Assembly (NCBI GenBank): GCA_023392995.1
Contig: JAEWMZ010000437.1
Span: 1-13,440 of the forward strand
Reading direction: 5' to 3'
Origin: Bacillota bacterium
Lineage (GTDB): Bacteria > Bacillota > Clostridia > Lachnospirales > Lachnospiraceae
DNA length: 13,440 bases
Shown: in pieces, positions 6,685 to 13,012 of the stretch
Position numbering within the stretch: the first letter of the stretch is position 1
Layout of the letters: every line of letters begins with the position of its first letter
The notes under the pieces: generated by a model
Told to the model about the DNA's origin: nothing
The model's input: only the letters and a program-made list of their open reading frames with translations
Database searches by the model: none
Made by a program: the position numbers and the translations under genes

Positions 6685-8196
6685 ATGAGAAAAGCATATA
6701 TAATGAATCATAAAAAATTTATAAAAAGTGAAGTGAGTCCCTATCTCTACGGCTCCTTTGTGGAGCATATGGGAAGAGTTGTTTACTCCGGGATCTATGA
6801 GCCAGAGCACCCGGAAGCAGATGAAAATGGATTTCGCAAGGATGTTCTTGATAAAGTAAAGGACATGGGAGTTACCTGTATTCGCTATCCGGGCGGAAAT
6901 TTTGTGTCTGCCTATGACTGGCAGGATGGTGTGGGACCAAAAGAAAAGCGACCAAAAAAGCGGGAGATTGCCTGGAAGTCCATAGAAACCAATGAATTTG
7001 GTACGGATGAATTTATGAAATGGATAGGGAATCTCCAGGCAGAGCCTATCTTTGCAGTAAATTTGGGTACAAAGGGCATTGAGAACGCAGTATCTTTGCT
7101 GGAATATTGCAATTTACCGGAAGGAACCTTTTATAGCGATATGAGAGCAGAAAATGGACAAAAGGAACCTTACCGAATATCCAGATGGTGTCTTGGCAAC
7201 GAGATGGATGGAATTTGGCAGATTGGCCATAAGACAGCAGAGGATTATGGAAAATTAGCAGCTCAAACAGCTCATGCGATGAAAGCCCTGGATGAATCGA
7301 TTGAAATAGTCTTATGCGGCAGCTCCTCTACCGCCATGGATACCTATACGGATTGGGAAAGAACTGCGCTGGAATGTGCCTATGAATTTGTAGATTATAT
7401 TGCTTTACACCAGTATTATGGCGGGCAGGAGCTTGGTACAAAGGAATTTCTTGCCCAGTCCCTGGATTTGGAGCAATATATTAAAACGGTGATCGGAATC
7501 TGTGATACCGTAAAGAGTAAAAAGAGATCAAAAAAAGAAATTAATATTAGTATTGACGAATGGGGAGTATGGGAAATTCCCGGAGATGATGTGGCAGATA
7601 GTGTTGCCGCCAGGGACTGGGAAGTAGCACCGGCCTTTAGCGAACAAATATATACCATGGAAGACACACTGCTTTTTGCAAGCATGCTGATGGCAATGGT
7701 TAGAAACTCAGATCGAGTAAAAATAGCATGTCAGTCTCTGCTTACCAATATTAGTGCTGCGATTATGACAGAAAGAAACGGTGCCTCCTGGGTACAGCCG
7801 ATTTATTATCCCTTTCAATATATGTCCGAGTATGGAAGAGGTAAGGTGCTGGAGCTGGTTTCTAATATTCCCTGCTACAAGAGCAGCCGATATGGAGATA
7901 TTCCTTATCTTGATGTGCTGCCGGTATATCAAGAGCAAAAGAAAGAGCTTGTATACTTTATTGTAAGCCGGTGTGAAGAAGATATGGAGCTGGAGATTTG
8001 TCCGGAAGGTTTTGTATTAAAAGAGGTATTACAGCATGTGGTACTGGAGCATGCGGAGCTTAAGGCTACGAACTTAGGTAATCCGGAGAATATAACACCA
8101 AAAGAATTGGCAGATATTCAGCTTGCGGATGAAAAGGTAGAGCTGACGATTCATCCATATTCCTGGAATATGCTTCGTATCCGGGTTGAGGAATAG
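6685..8196 (+). CDS. abfA: GH51 alpha-L-arabinofuranosidase
   Basis: The 503-residue enzyme would release terminal L-arabinofuranose from imported arabino-oligosaccharides by the retaining mechanism. It has a (beta/alpha)8 catalytic domain followed by a C-terminal beta domain. The acid/base is Glu173 in WCLGNEMDG and the nucleophile Glu292 in SIDEWGVW; these positions are almost the same as in Geobacillus AbfA (175 and 294). Other family marks are LYGSFVEHMGR (21-31), GIYEP, RYPGGNF (67-73) and LHQYYGG. There is no signal peptide, so it acts in the cytoplasm, probably as a hexamer like its relatives. GAGGA precedes the ATG by 6 bases. The length is normal and the gene looks intact. Activity on arabinose-decorated xylo-oligomers cannot be excluded. 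Confidence 0.95.
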   Translation: MRKAYIMNHKKFIKSEVSPYLYGSFVEHMGRVVYSGIYEPEHPEADENGFRKDVLDKVKDMGVTCIRYPGGNFVSAYDWQDGVGPKEKRPKKREIAWKSIETNEFGTDEFMKWIGNLQAEPIFAVNLGTKGIENAVSLLEYCNLPEGTFYSDMRAENGQKEPYRISRWCLGNEMDGIWQIGHKTAEDYGKLAAQTAHAMKALDESIEIVLCGSSSTAMDTYTDWERTALECAYEFVDYIALHQYYGGQELGTKEFLAQSLDLEQYIKTVIGICDTVKSKKRSKKEINISIDEWGVWEIPGDDVADSVAARDWEVAPAFSEQIYTMEDTLLFASMLMAMVRNSDRVKIACQSLLTNISAAIMTERNGASWVQPIYYPFQYMSEYGRGKVLELVSNIPCYKSSRYGDIPYLDVLPVYQEQKKELVYFIVSRCEEDMELEICPEGFVLKEVLQHVVLEHAELKATNLGNPENITPKELADIQLADEKVELTIHPYSWNMLRIRVEE

Positions 8197-8266
8197 GCAG
8201 ACGTAGGGTACAGTATAGCAATGATAAAATATGCTGCCCGGCCATGTAGAGTGATAGAGATATAGT

Positions 8267-8375
8267 AAAGAGGAACAAACAAAGAGAAACAAAGAAAGAA
8301 GAACAAACAAAGAGAAACAAAGAAAGAAGAACAAACAAAGAAGAATAAAGAAGAATAAAGAAGAATAAAGAAGAT
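8267..8375 (+). repeat. T-free A-rich tandem repeats between two glycosidase genes
   Basis: A 28-bp unit beginning GAACAAACAAAGAGAAAC occurs at 8273-8300 and 8301-8328 with a third partial copy from 8329. Three exact copies of AAGAATAAAG follow (8341-8370), then a partial one. The + strand has no T at all from 8267 to 8345, so the mRNA here should be unstructured. The tract lies in the 208-base gap between GH51 and GH43; GGGGAGG (8392-8398) then serves GH43. Confidence 0.88.
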
Positions 8376-8404
8376 AGCTGGAGTATGAGCAGGGGAGGAT
8401 TTCA

Positions 8405-9388
8405 ATGAATAGCAGCAACTACAGGACTACGGAATATAACAAACCATTTATATTAAATAGAGCAGATCCTTATATTTATAAACATATAGACGGAAGCTAT
8501 TATTTTACCGCATCAGTCCCGGAATATGACAGAATCATTCTTCGAAGAGCAGCCTCTCTGGAAGGGCTCAAGGACGCCGAGGAAGCTGTTGTTTGGAGAA
8601 AGCATGAAGTCGGGAGGATGAGTGCTCATATCTGGGCACCGGAGCTGCATTATCTTGAGGGGAAATGGTATCTTTATTTTGCCGCCGGCGAGATAGAAGA
8701 CCTTTGGAGAATCAGACCCTATGTACTGGAATGCAGCGGAAGTAATCCGCTGGAGGATGAATGGCTGGAGAGGGGAATGATGCAGGCTGCGGAAGAATTC
8801 AGCTTTCAGAATTTCTCCCTGGATATGACAATCTTCACACACAGAGAGAAGCATTATTGTGTTTGGGCGGAAAAGGTGGGGGTTGGTAAAATGATATCGA
8901 ATTTATATATTGCCGCGTTGGAAAGTCCCCTTAAGCTTGGTACAAAGCAGGTATTGCTGACCTCTCCCGATTATGATTGGGAACGAGTGGGATTTTGGGT
9001 AAACGAAGGCCCTGCCGTGCTTTGCCATGAGGATAAGCTTTATCTTACTTATTCCGCAAGCGAAACCGGTGAGTGCTATTGTATCGGGATGCTTAGCATC
9101 CACGAAACTGGGGAGCTGCTGGATCCCCAGGCCTGGCATAAGGAGCGGTATCCGGTGCTTTCTTCTGATCCTGGTAAGGGAATCTTTGGCCCCGGACACA
9201 ATTCCTTTACGAAAGCAGAAGAGGATGGTGAGGATATTATGATCTACCACGCAAGGCAATATGATGAAATTCTTGGTGATCCTTTATATGATGGAAACCG
9301 TCACACCTATCGGATGAAAGTGAAGTGGGATCATAGGGGGAGGCCAGTCTTTGATTTTAGAAATCAGATGGATCAAGAGAGGAATTGA
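8405..9388 (+). CDS. GH43 family glycosidase, probable arabinofuranosidase
   Basis: The 327-residue enzyme fits the five-bladed beta-propeller of family 43, which acts by inversion. Candidate catalytic residues are Asp21 as base (NRADPYIY), Asp140 as pKa modulator (SLDMTIF) and Glu201 as acid (NEGPAVL). HisH265 in FGPGHNSF matches the conserved histidine near the metal site. WAPELHYLEGKWYLYF (77-92) is a strong family pattern. There is no signal peptide and no carbohydrate-binding domain, so it should work in the cytoplasm on imported oligomers. As last gene of the operon it probably complements GH51, for example by removing 1,5-linked arabinose units or side chains. Exo-arabinofuranosidase is my preferred call; beta-xylosidase is the main alternative, because both occur in GH43. 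Confidence 0.88.
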   Translation: MNSSNYRTTEYNKPFILNRADPYIYKHIDGSYYFTASVPEYDRIILRRAASLEGLKDAEEAVVWRKHEVGRMSAHIWAPELHYLEGKWYLYFAAGEIEDLWRIRPYVLECSGSNPLEDEWLERGMMQAAEEFSFQNFSLDMTIFTHREKHYCVWAEKVGVGKMISNLYIAALESPLKLGTKQVLLTSPDYDWERVGFWVNEGPAVLCHEDKLYLTYSASETGECYCIGMLSIHETGELLDPQAWHKERYPVLSSDPGKGIFGPGHNSFTKAEEDGEDIMIYHARQYDEILGDPLYDGNRHTYRMKVKWDHRGRPVFDFRNQMDQERN

Positions 9389-9410
9389 CGAAGTATAGAT
9401 GCAATAGGCA

Positions 9411-9548
9411 ATGCGAAATAATATAGTTTTTGCAATTGTATACATAGCAAAAACTATTTCTTCGCGGGAACGTTTCCTTCGGGCTTAGCTTCCGCTTCGA
9501 AACAGTATCTGCTATGTATACAATATCTTCAGTTAATGAGTTTCGCAA
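9411..9548 (-). repeat. Structured 138-bp intergenic repeat, copy B (inverted)
   Basis: This is the inverted partner of 4660-4797, placed between the GH43 stop and the operon terminator. Its stem arms are 9504-9524 and 9435-9455. Compared with copy A, one stem position has changed from C-G to T-A on both sides, one G-U has become A-U, one G-C has become G-U and one A-T is lost. The loop segment matching 4702-4734 of copy A is unchanged. It is antisense to copy A within the operon mRNA. Confidence 0.85.
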
Positions 9549-9595
9549 ACATCGAATTGATGTAAGGAAGAAAGGAAGGGCTGTTGCCAAATATT

Positions 9596-9637
9596 GCTCT
9601 TTGGATAAGAGAAGAGATATCCAGAGAGCTTTATTTT
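9596..9637 (+). terminator. Intrinsic terminator of the arabinan operon
   Basis: GCTCTTTGGATA (9596-9607) pairs along 12 positions with TATCCAGAGAGC (9618-9629), including one U-G pair, around the loop AGAGAAGAGA. TTTATTTT follows directly. A weaker outer pairing (9577-9585 with 9640-9648) ends in a second T-run, 9647-9652. It separates the sugar operon from the converging regulator genes. Confidence 0.75.
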
Positions 9638-9660
9638 GTAACGGCCTTTTTTATGTGCTT

Positions 9661-10233
9661 TTATTTGATAAATCCCTTCAGGCCTTCGTAGCTGACACAG
9701 CCAATTAATGCTGCGATGCTTGAGGGGCTTTGGGGCATACCCTCCTTCATCCATTGCTGAAGTAAGCTGATTGTACCATTGGTATAGAAGAGATATAAAT
9801 ATTCCAATAAACTGTCATCCAGTATCCCCTCTTGTCGCAAGAGATCCAGGCAGCGGTCATGGGTCAGATAAAACAGATCGGTAATGAAGCTTCTGTCACC
9901 ATATTCTGGGAACATAACATAGTAAAGGGATTGGTGTGCCTGTAGTTCCTCGCATATCTTTGTGAGAAGCAATAAAAGATTTTCCGTTTCTAACTTATTT
10001 TCCAAGGAAGGCTTAATCTCTTCATAGAGTTCATTCTTAATCTCAAGAAGGACTTCTTCCGGCTTGGAAAAGTGAGCGTAGAAGGTATTCCGGTTGATAC
10101 CGGCAGAGCAGCACAGCTCTGTTACTGTTATTTTTGAGAGGGGTTTTTCTTTTAATAGCTCCAACAGGCTATTTTTTAGAAAAGTTTTTGTATAATAGAC
10201 TCTACGATCCTGGGTACGAATTTTTTTGATCAT
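9661..10233 (-). CDS. TetR-family transcriptional regulator
   Basis: The 190-residue product has the TetR N-terminal DNA-binding domain: helix-turn-helix at about residues 34-56 (SKITVTELC...NRNTFYAHF). The rest is helical, with the segment LFYTNGTISLLQQWMKEGM (about 148-166) typical of a Firmicutes group whose C-terminal domain ends near a Gly-rich helix. It follows the regulator at 10268-10855 by 34 bases and is clearly related to it along the whole length, so the pair probably arose by duplication and is co-transcribed. The ribosome binding site is modest (GAAGGGA about 11 bases before ATG). No efflux pump or enzyme lies beside the pair. The arabinan operon converges on it, so a role there is possible but unsupported. 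Confidence 0.88.
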   Translation of the reverse strand: MIKKIRTQDRRVYYTKTFLKNSLLELLKEKPLSKITVTELCCSAGINRNTFYAHFSKPEEVLLEIKNELYEEIKPSLENKLETENLLLLLTKICEELQAHQSLYYVMFPEYGDRSFITDLFYLTHDRCLDLLRQEGILDDSLLEYLYLFYTNGTISLLQQWMKEGMPQSPSSIAALIGCVSYEGLKGFIK

Positions 10234-10267
10234 TTTGGAAAGGGTCCCTTCTAAATACTAGGTTTTT

Positions 10268-10855
10268 CTACCGGCTCTGATCGGACAGAAAGCCTTGTCG
10301 TCCATAATATACGGCATGATAGAGAAAGTGTGCAATGTTTTCAGGGGGCTCCTGCATTCCATTTTCAATCCATAGCTGCATTATTGATAGGGCACCATTT
10401 AAAAAGAAGTGGTAAAGCAGATCAATACCGCAATGCATAGCCCGAACACCATCACCCTCCCACTTTTCATCTGCTAAATCTCGTGAAAGCTCAAGGATAG
10501 TTCGAAGATAGTCTTTATTTCCATGTTCAGAGAATAGAATTGAGCACAGCTCGCGGTTTTTATAAATAGTCTGGCAAATCTTTTCAAACAAACCCAGTGT
10601 ATCTTTGGTTCGCAGTGCTTCTGTCACAGAGTGCTGAACCTGCTTGTAGAAGTCATGTTCAATACATGCTAAGAGCATTTCAGGGCTGTCGTAGTGTGTA
10701 TAAAAGGTATTGCGGTTTACATCGGCTTCTCTGCATAGTTCTGAGAGGGATATCTTTGCAATTGGCTTCTTCTTCATAAGCTCTAACAGACTTTCTTTTA
10801 AAAGCTGTCTTGTATAAAGCGCTCTGCTGTTTATCTTTTCTGTTTTTGGCTTCAT
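10268..10855 (-). CDS. TetR-family transcriptional regulator
   Basis: The 195-residue product carries a TetR helix-turn-helix at about residues 34-56 (AKISLSELC...NRNTFYTHY). Its C-terminal half parallels the next gene: LFSEHGNK against MFPEYGDR, and FFLNGALSIMQLWIENGM against FYTNGTISLLQQWMKEGM. I set the start at the ATG ending at 10855 because GGAGG lies 7 bases upstream; an open extension to 10924 crosses the promoter and should not be translated. It is first in a two-gene operon. Ligand and target are unknown. Two similar but not identical paralogues could form heterodimers or respond to different signals. Confidence 0.88.
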   Translation of the reverse strand: MKPKTEKINSRALYTRQLLKESLLELMKKKPIAKISLSELCREADVNRNTFYTHYDSPEMLLACIEHDFYKQVQHSVTEALRTKDTLGLFEKICQTIYKNRELCSILFSEHGNKDYLRTILELSRDLADEKWEGDGVRAMHCGIDLLYHFFLNGALSIMQLWIENGMQEPPENIAHFLYHAVYYGRQGFLSDQSR

Positions 10856-10873
10856 GGGAAATCCTCCGCTACT

Positions 10874-10903
10874 AGTATAATAACCAAACCTGCGGCTAGT
10901 CAA
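10874..10903 (-). promoter_or_regulatory. Promoter of the paired TetR genes
   Basis: On the minus strand TTGACT (10903-10898) and TATACT (10879-10874) are separated by 18 bp. The start of transcription would fall only a few bases before the ribosome binding site. ACTAG (10871-10875) and CTAGT (10896-10900) form a widely spaced inverted repeat across it that might serve as an operator. Confidence 0.6.
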
Positions 10904-11165
10904 GTGGCAGGGGTATAGAAGCAAACGGATATAAGTAAGAAATAACGAACACTTCGCTGGGAAGGTGTCTGTCTATGCACAAAAGAAAAGAATTATGCTG
11001 TGGAATTATGGGGGGAGAATCAGTATAATTGCAATGGGCAAGGTAGATAATGGTTCAACGGTTAGAGTAATATTTGATAGTATCAGCGATTGATGGAAGT
11101 GCAGACAGGCATTAAGCCGTAAGCTTTTGATGATATAGATTGGAAGGGAATTGACATAACTATGA
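10904..11165. other. Intergenic stretch, no gene recognised
   Basis: I see no supported coding frame. Short open segments (for example MGKVDNGSTVRVIFDSISD from about 11034) end quickly and have no ribosome binding site, so they could be chance or gene remains. A small inverted repeat, ACACTTC-GCTGG-GAAGGTGT, lies at about 10949-10968. Confidence 0.4.
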
Positions 11166-11201
11166 AAACAGGCGGTATAGTTTGCACTAGGCCGCCTGTT
11201 T
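11166..11201. terminator. GC-rich hairpin, terminator-like
   Basis: AAACAGGCGG (11166-11175) pairs perfectly with CCGCCTGTTT (11192-11201) around a 16-base loop. The + strand continues TCCTATTCATTAATT, only moderately T-rich. No gene reads into it from either side, so it may be a leftover terminator or a recombination-related hairpin. Confidence 0.4.
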
Positions 11202-11237
11202 CCTATTCATTAATTATGAAATTATCTTCATATGAAC

Positions 11238-11378
11238 TATTGCGAAATGCAGAACATTTCACACCCTTGCAGTCAAATGACCGTTATTGCGAAATGCAGA
11301 GCATTTCACGCCCTGGCAGTCAAATGACCGTTATTGTGAAATGCAGAACATATCATATCCGGCACTGACGACCTAACG
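11238..11378 (+). repeat. Three 47-bp direct repeats with internal palindromes
   Basis: Copies start at 11238, 11285 and 11332. The first two differ at about 3 of 47 positions; the third matches well for about 25 bases and then decays. Each contains a GAAATGC-AGA-GCATTTC type palindrome (perfect in copy 2) and, in copies 1 and 2, GTCA-AA-TGAC. The period is not a multiple of three, so this is not a protein repeat. It lies about 150 bases from the recombinase unit. Confidence 0.88.
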
Positions 11379-11419
11379 GTCAAAATGTCAGTTAGCATTC
11401 CAGTTTCATTGTTATGGGC

Positions 11420-11441
11420 GAATATATATGCATATATATTC
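11420..11441. repeat. Perfect 22-bp palindrome
   Basis: GAATATATATG (11420-11430) is followed directly by its exact reverse complement CATATATATTC (11431-11441). There is no spacer, so as DNA it could extrude a cruciform or bind a symmetric dimer. It lies between the 47-bp repeats and the left palindrome of the recombinase unit. A small hairpin GCTGAA/TTCAGC follows at 11461-11479. Confidence 0.75.
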
Positions 11442-11530
11442 ATTGAGATAGAAAAGAGGGGCTGAAGTTGGTTTTCAGCTTGGCAAACAGTAAAAAGTGC
11501 CTATTTATAGGGATGTTTTTGTTTAAATGG

Positions 11531-11554
11531 TTCGCAGTATACTGGATACTGCGT
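11531..11554 (+). repeat. Left inverted palindromic site of the recombinase unit
   Basis: The core is CGCAGTAT-ACTGG-ATACTGCG: 8-bp arms around an asymmetric 5-bp centre, which resembles a tyrosine recombinase core site with two binding arms and a crossover region. The same 24 bp recur inverted at 12838-12861. Confidence 0.85.
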
Positions 11555-11563
11555 CCTAAAAAT

Positions 11564-11593
11564 TTGCATAATCTGACATGTTTTTTATTATAT
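11564..11593 (+). promoter_or_regulatory. Candidate promoter of the recombinase gene
   Basis: TTGCAT (11564-11569) and TTATAT (11588-11593) are 18 bp apart; CTGACA at 11573-11578 is an alternative -35. Either way the promoter lies inside the two palindromes, so the gene would keep its own promoter if the segment flipped. Confidence 0.4.
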
Positions 11594-11647
11594 CGTATCT
11601 GTCAGTAGGTGTCAAATATGTATTTAAATGGAAAGGAGTTAATATTT

Positions 11648-12679
11648 ATGCATCAAAAAAAAGAAAATCGTTTTACTAATCTAGAAAAGGAAGGGAGGAC
11701 AGAATTGGAATTCAGGGTGAATGACATACAAGAGGCGGCAGCTGATTTGTTTATTCACTGGCTGGAAGGAGATTTAGACTGTCGGGTAAAGCCTACGACT
11801 TATGAAAGCTATTACCGAAGTATGTACAAATATGTTATTCCGTTTTTCTTGAAAGAGAACAACGAAAGACTTACGGAAGCCTCCATTACCGGCTTTGTGA
11901 AGACTATTTTTGAAGACAGCACGATTGCAGATACTTCAAAGGTACGAATTCTTTCTATTTTCAAAAGTGCGTTAAAGGAGATCTTAAAAAAATATCCGAG
12001 GAATTACTATCTATTAGATCTAATCATATTTCCTAGAAAGGGGTACGAAGAAGTATCTGTTTTTTCTATGAAGGAGCAGAGACTAATTGAAAACGAGGTA
12101 ATGTTTTCGAAGGATAAGCGAGCACTGGGAATAATCCTGTGTTTTTATACAGGCATCCGTATTGGGGAACTTTGTGCACTGCGCTGGCGTGATATCGATT
12201 TGGAGGCAGGTGTTATGATTATCAGCAGAACGGTATCCCGGGTTAAGAATTTTGAAGCAGAGGGAAGTAAAACCAAGCTCCAGATCGGCTCTACAAAAAG
12301 CCGGAAATCCCTGCGTAAAATACCCTTACCGGAGTTCCTGATAAAGCTTGCAAAGGAGAGCTGTAACGATATTGACAATCAGGAGAATTATATTTTATCA
12401 GGGAAGAGTACGCCTCTTGACCCACGTGTTTATCAGAAAATATTTAAACGGATTTTAGTGAAAGCCGGAATACAAGACAGAAAATTCCATGCAATCCGGC
12501 ATACCTTTGCCACCAGAGCCTTAGAGCTGGGTGTAGACATCAAGACACTCAGTGAAATCCTGGGTCATTCCAGCATTACGATTACTCTTAATATCTATAC
12601 GCATTCTCTCATCGAACAGAAAAAAATTGCAATGGAAAAATTCAATGATATGCATGCGAGAGCTTGTCAAAAGGCATAA
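11648..12679 (+). CDS. Tyrosine recombinase / phage-type integrase
   Basis: The 343-residue product is a site-specific recombinase that cuts and rejoins DNA through a covalent phosphotyrosine link. Numbered from this start, an N-terminal core-binding domain covers about 25-122 and the catalytic domain about 137-327. All active-site residues are present: Arg171 in TGIRIGELCALRW, Lys217 in the beta-hairpin (GSTKSRKSLRKIPL), His281 and Arg284 in FHAIRHTFATRALELG, His307 in ILGHSSI, and the nucleophile Tyr317 in LNIYTH. I chose ATG 11648 because AAGGAG (11633-11638) lies 9 bases before it; the frame extends to a GTG at 11609 without a good site. An N-terminal arm-binding domain is short or missing. 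There is no excisionase, relaxase or phage gene near it, and no tRNA gene. Inverted palindromes on both sides are likely substrates. Confidence 0.92.
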   Translation: MHQKKENRFTNLEKEGRTELEFRVNDIQEAAADLFIHWLEGDLDCRVKPTTYESYYRSMYKYVIPFFLKENNERLTEASITGFVKTIFEDSTIADTSKVRILSIFKSALKEILKKYPRNYYLLDLIIFPRKGYEEVSVFSMKEQRLIENEVMFSKDKRALGIILCFYTGIRIGELCALRWRDIDLEAGVMIISRTVSRVKNFEAEGSKTKLQIGSTKSRKSLRKIPLPEFLIKLAKESCNDIDNQENYILSGKSTPLDPRVYQKIFKRILVKAGIQDRKFHAIRHTFATRALELGVDIKTLSEILGHSSITITLNIYTHSLIEQKKIAMEKFNDMHARACQKA

Positions 12680-12837
12680 AATCAAACTTAAAATATTATA
12701 GGATAAAAAAACAAAAAGCTTAAAACAAAAGCTTAATAACCTAAGTTTAAGACAAGAAAACATATTAAAACGATAAATAAAAATCTAACATTATACTAAA
12801 ACCTTAAATCAATACTTTGAACCAAAATTCAAAAAAA
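12680..12837. other. A-rich stretch with runs of adenine
   Basis: This gene-free DNA after the recombinase is strongly A-rich on the + strand, with many runs of four or more A, several spaced about 10-11 bp, which can bend DNA. AAACTTA (12684-12690) and TAAGTTT (12742-12748) form a distant inverted pair, and AAGCTT occurs twice near 12717-12734. No clear terminator for the recombinase was found. Confidence 0.5.
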
Positions 12838-12861
12838 ACGCAGTATCCAGTATACTGCGAA
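12838..12861 (-). repeat. Right inverted palindromic site of the recombinase unit
   Basis: On the minus strand this is identical to 11531-11554, including the asymmetric centre. Because the centre reads ACTGG on one side and CCAGT on the other, the two sites point toward each other, and exchange between them would invert the intervening DNA, not excise it. Confidence 0.85.
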
Positions 12862-13012
12862 TCCATTGAATTTGTCTTTAGTTTTTATTTTCTCATAATA
12901 ATTATGCTTTATTCAACGATCACACATATACAAATAGCAGAAAAAATAAAGACGGATTAGCTGGTAAGGGAACGAATAACAAAAGATAAAATTATTATGG
13001 AGGTTTGAGAGA
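12862..13012 (+). promoter_or_regulatory. Upstream region of the chemoreceptor gene
   Basis: The region is AT-rich with GGAGG at 12999-13003, 9 bases before the ATG. I found no convincing sigma-A or flagellar sigma promoter by eye. Read-through from the recombinase gene is possible in the present orientation because no terminator was seen in between. Confidence 0.4.

Larger units (their letters stand above)
11531..12861 (+). mobile_element. Recombinase unit bounded by inverted palindromes
   Basis: The unit consists of a left palindromic site, a promoter, one tyrosine recombinase gene, an A-rich stretch and a right palindromic site, 1331 bp in all. The two end sites are identical over 24 bp in opposite orientation, and similarity continues outward on both sides (AAATGG against AATGGA). 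This layout fits an invertible cassette or a minimal one-gene mobile element. Whether it moves or flips cannot be told from one sequence. Confidence 0.45.

Noticed and set aside
8066..8418. Several antisense frames rich in Phe, Leu and Ser opposite the GH51-GH43 gap
   Set aside because: They are produced by the T-free repeat read in reverse; all lack ribosome binding sites and overlap one another in different frames.
11151..11181. Promoter TTGACA with TATAGT at 19-bp spacing
   Set aside because: The spacing is too long for a normal promoter, the -10 lies inside the GC-rich hairpin, and no gene follows it.
11162..11368. A 68-codon open frame on the + strand
   Set aside because: It runs through the hairpin and the 47-bp repeats, whose period shifts the frame each time, and it has no ribosome binding site. 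It is a by-product of the repeats.
11238..11378. CRISPR array
   Set aside because: The three 47-bp units are contiguous with no unique spacers, and no cas genes are present.
11461..11515. Cyclic-di-GMP riboswitch upstream of the recombinase
   Set aside because: A GGCAAAC string and two small stems are present, but the conserved GACGCAAAGCC part and the second helix are missing.
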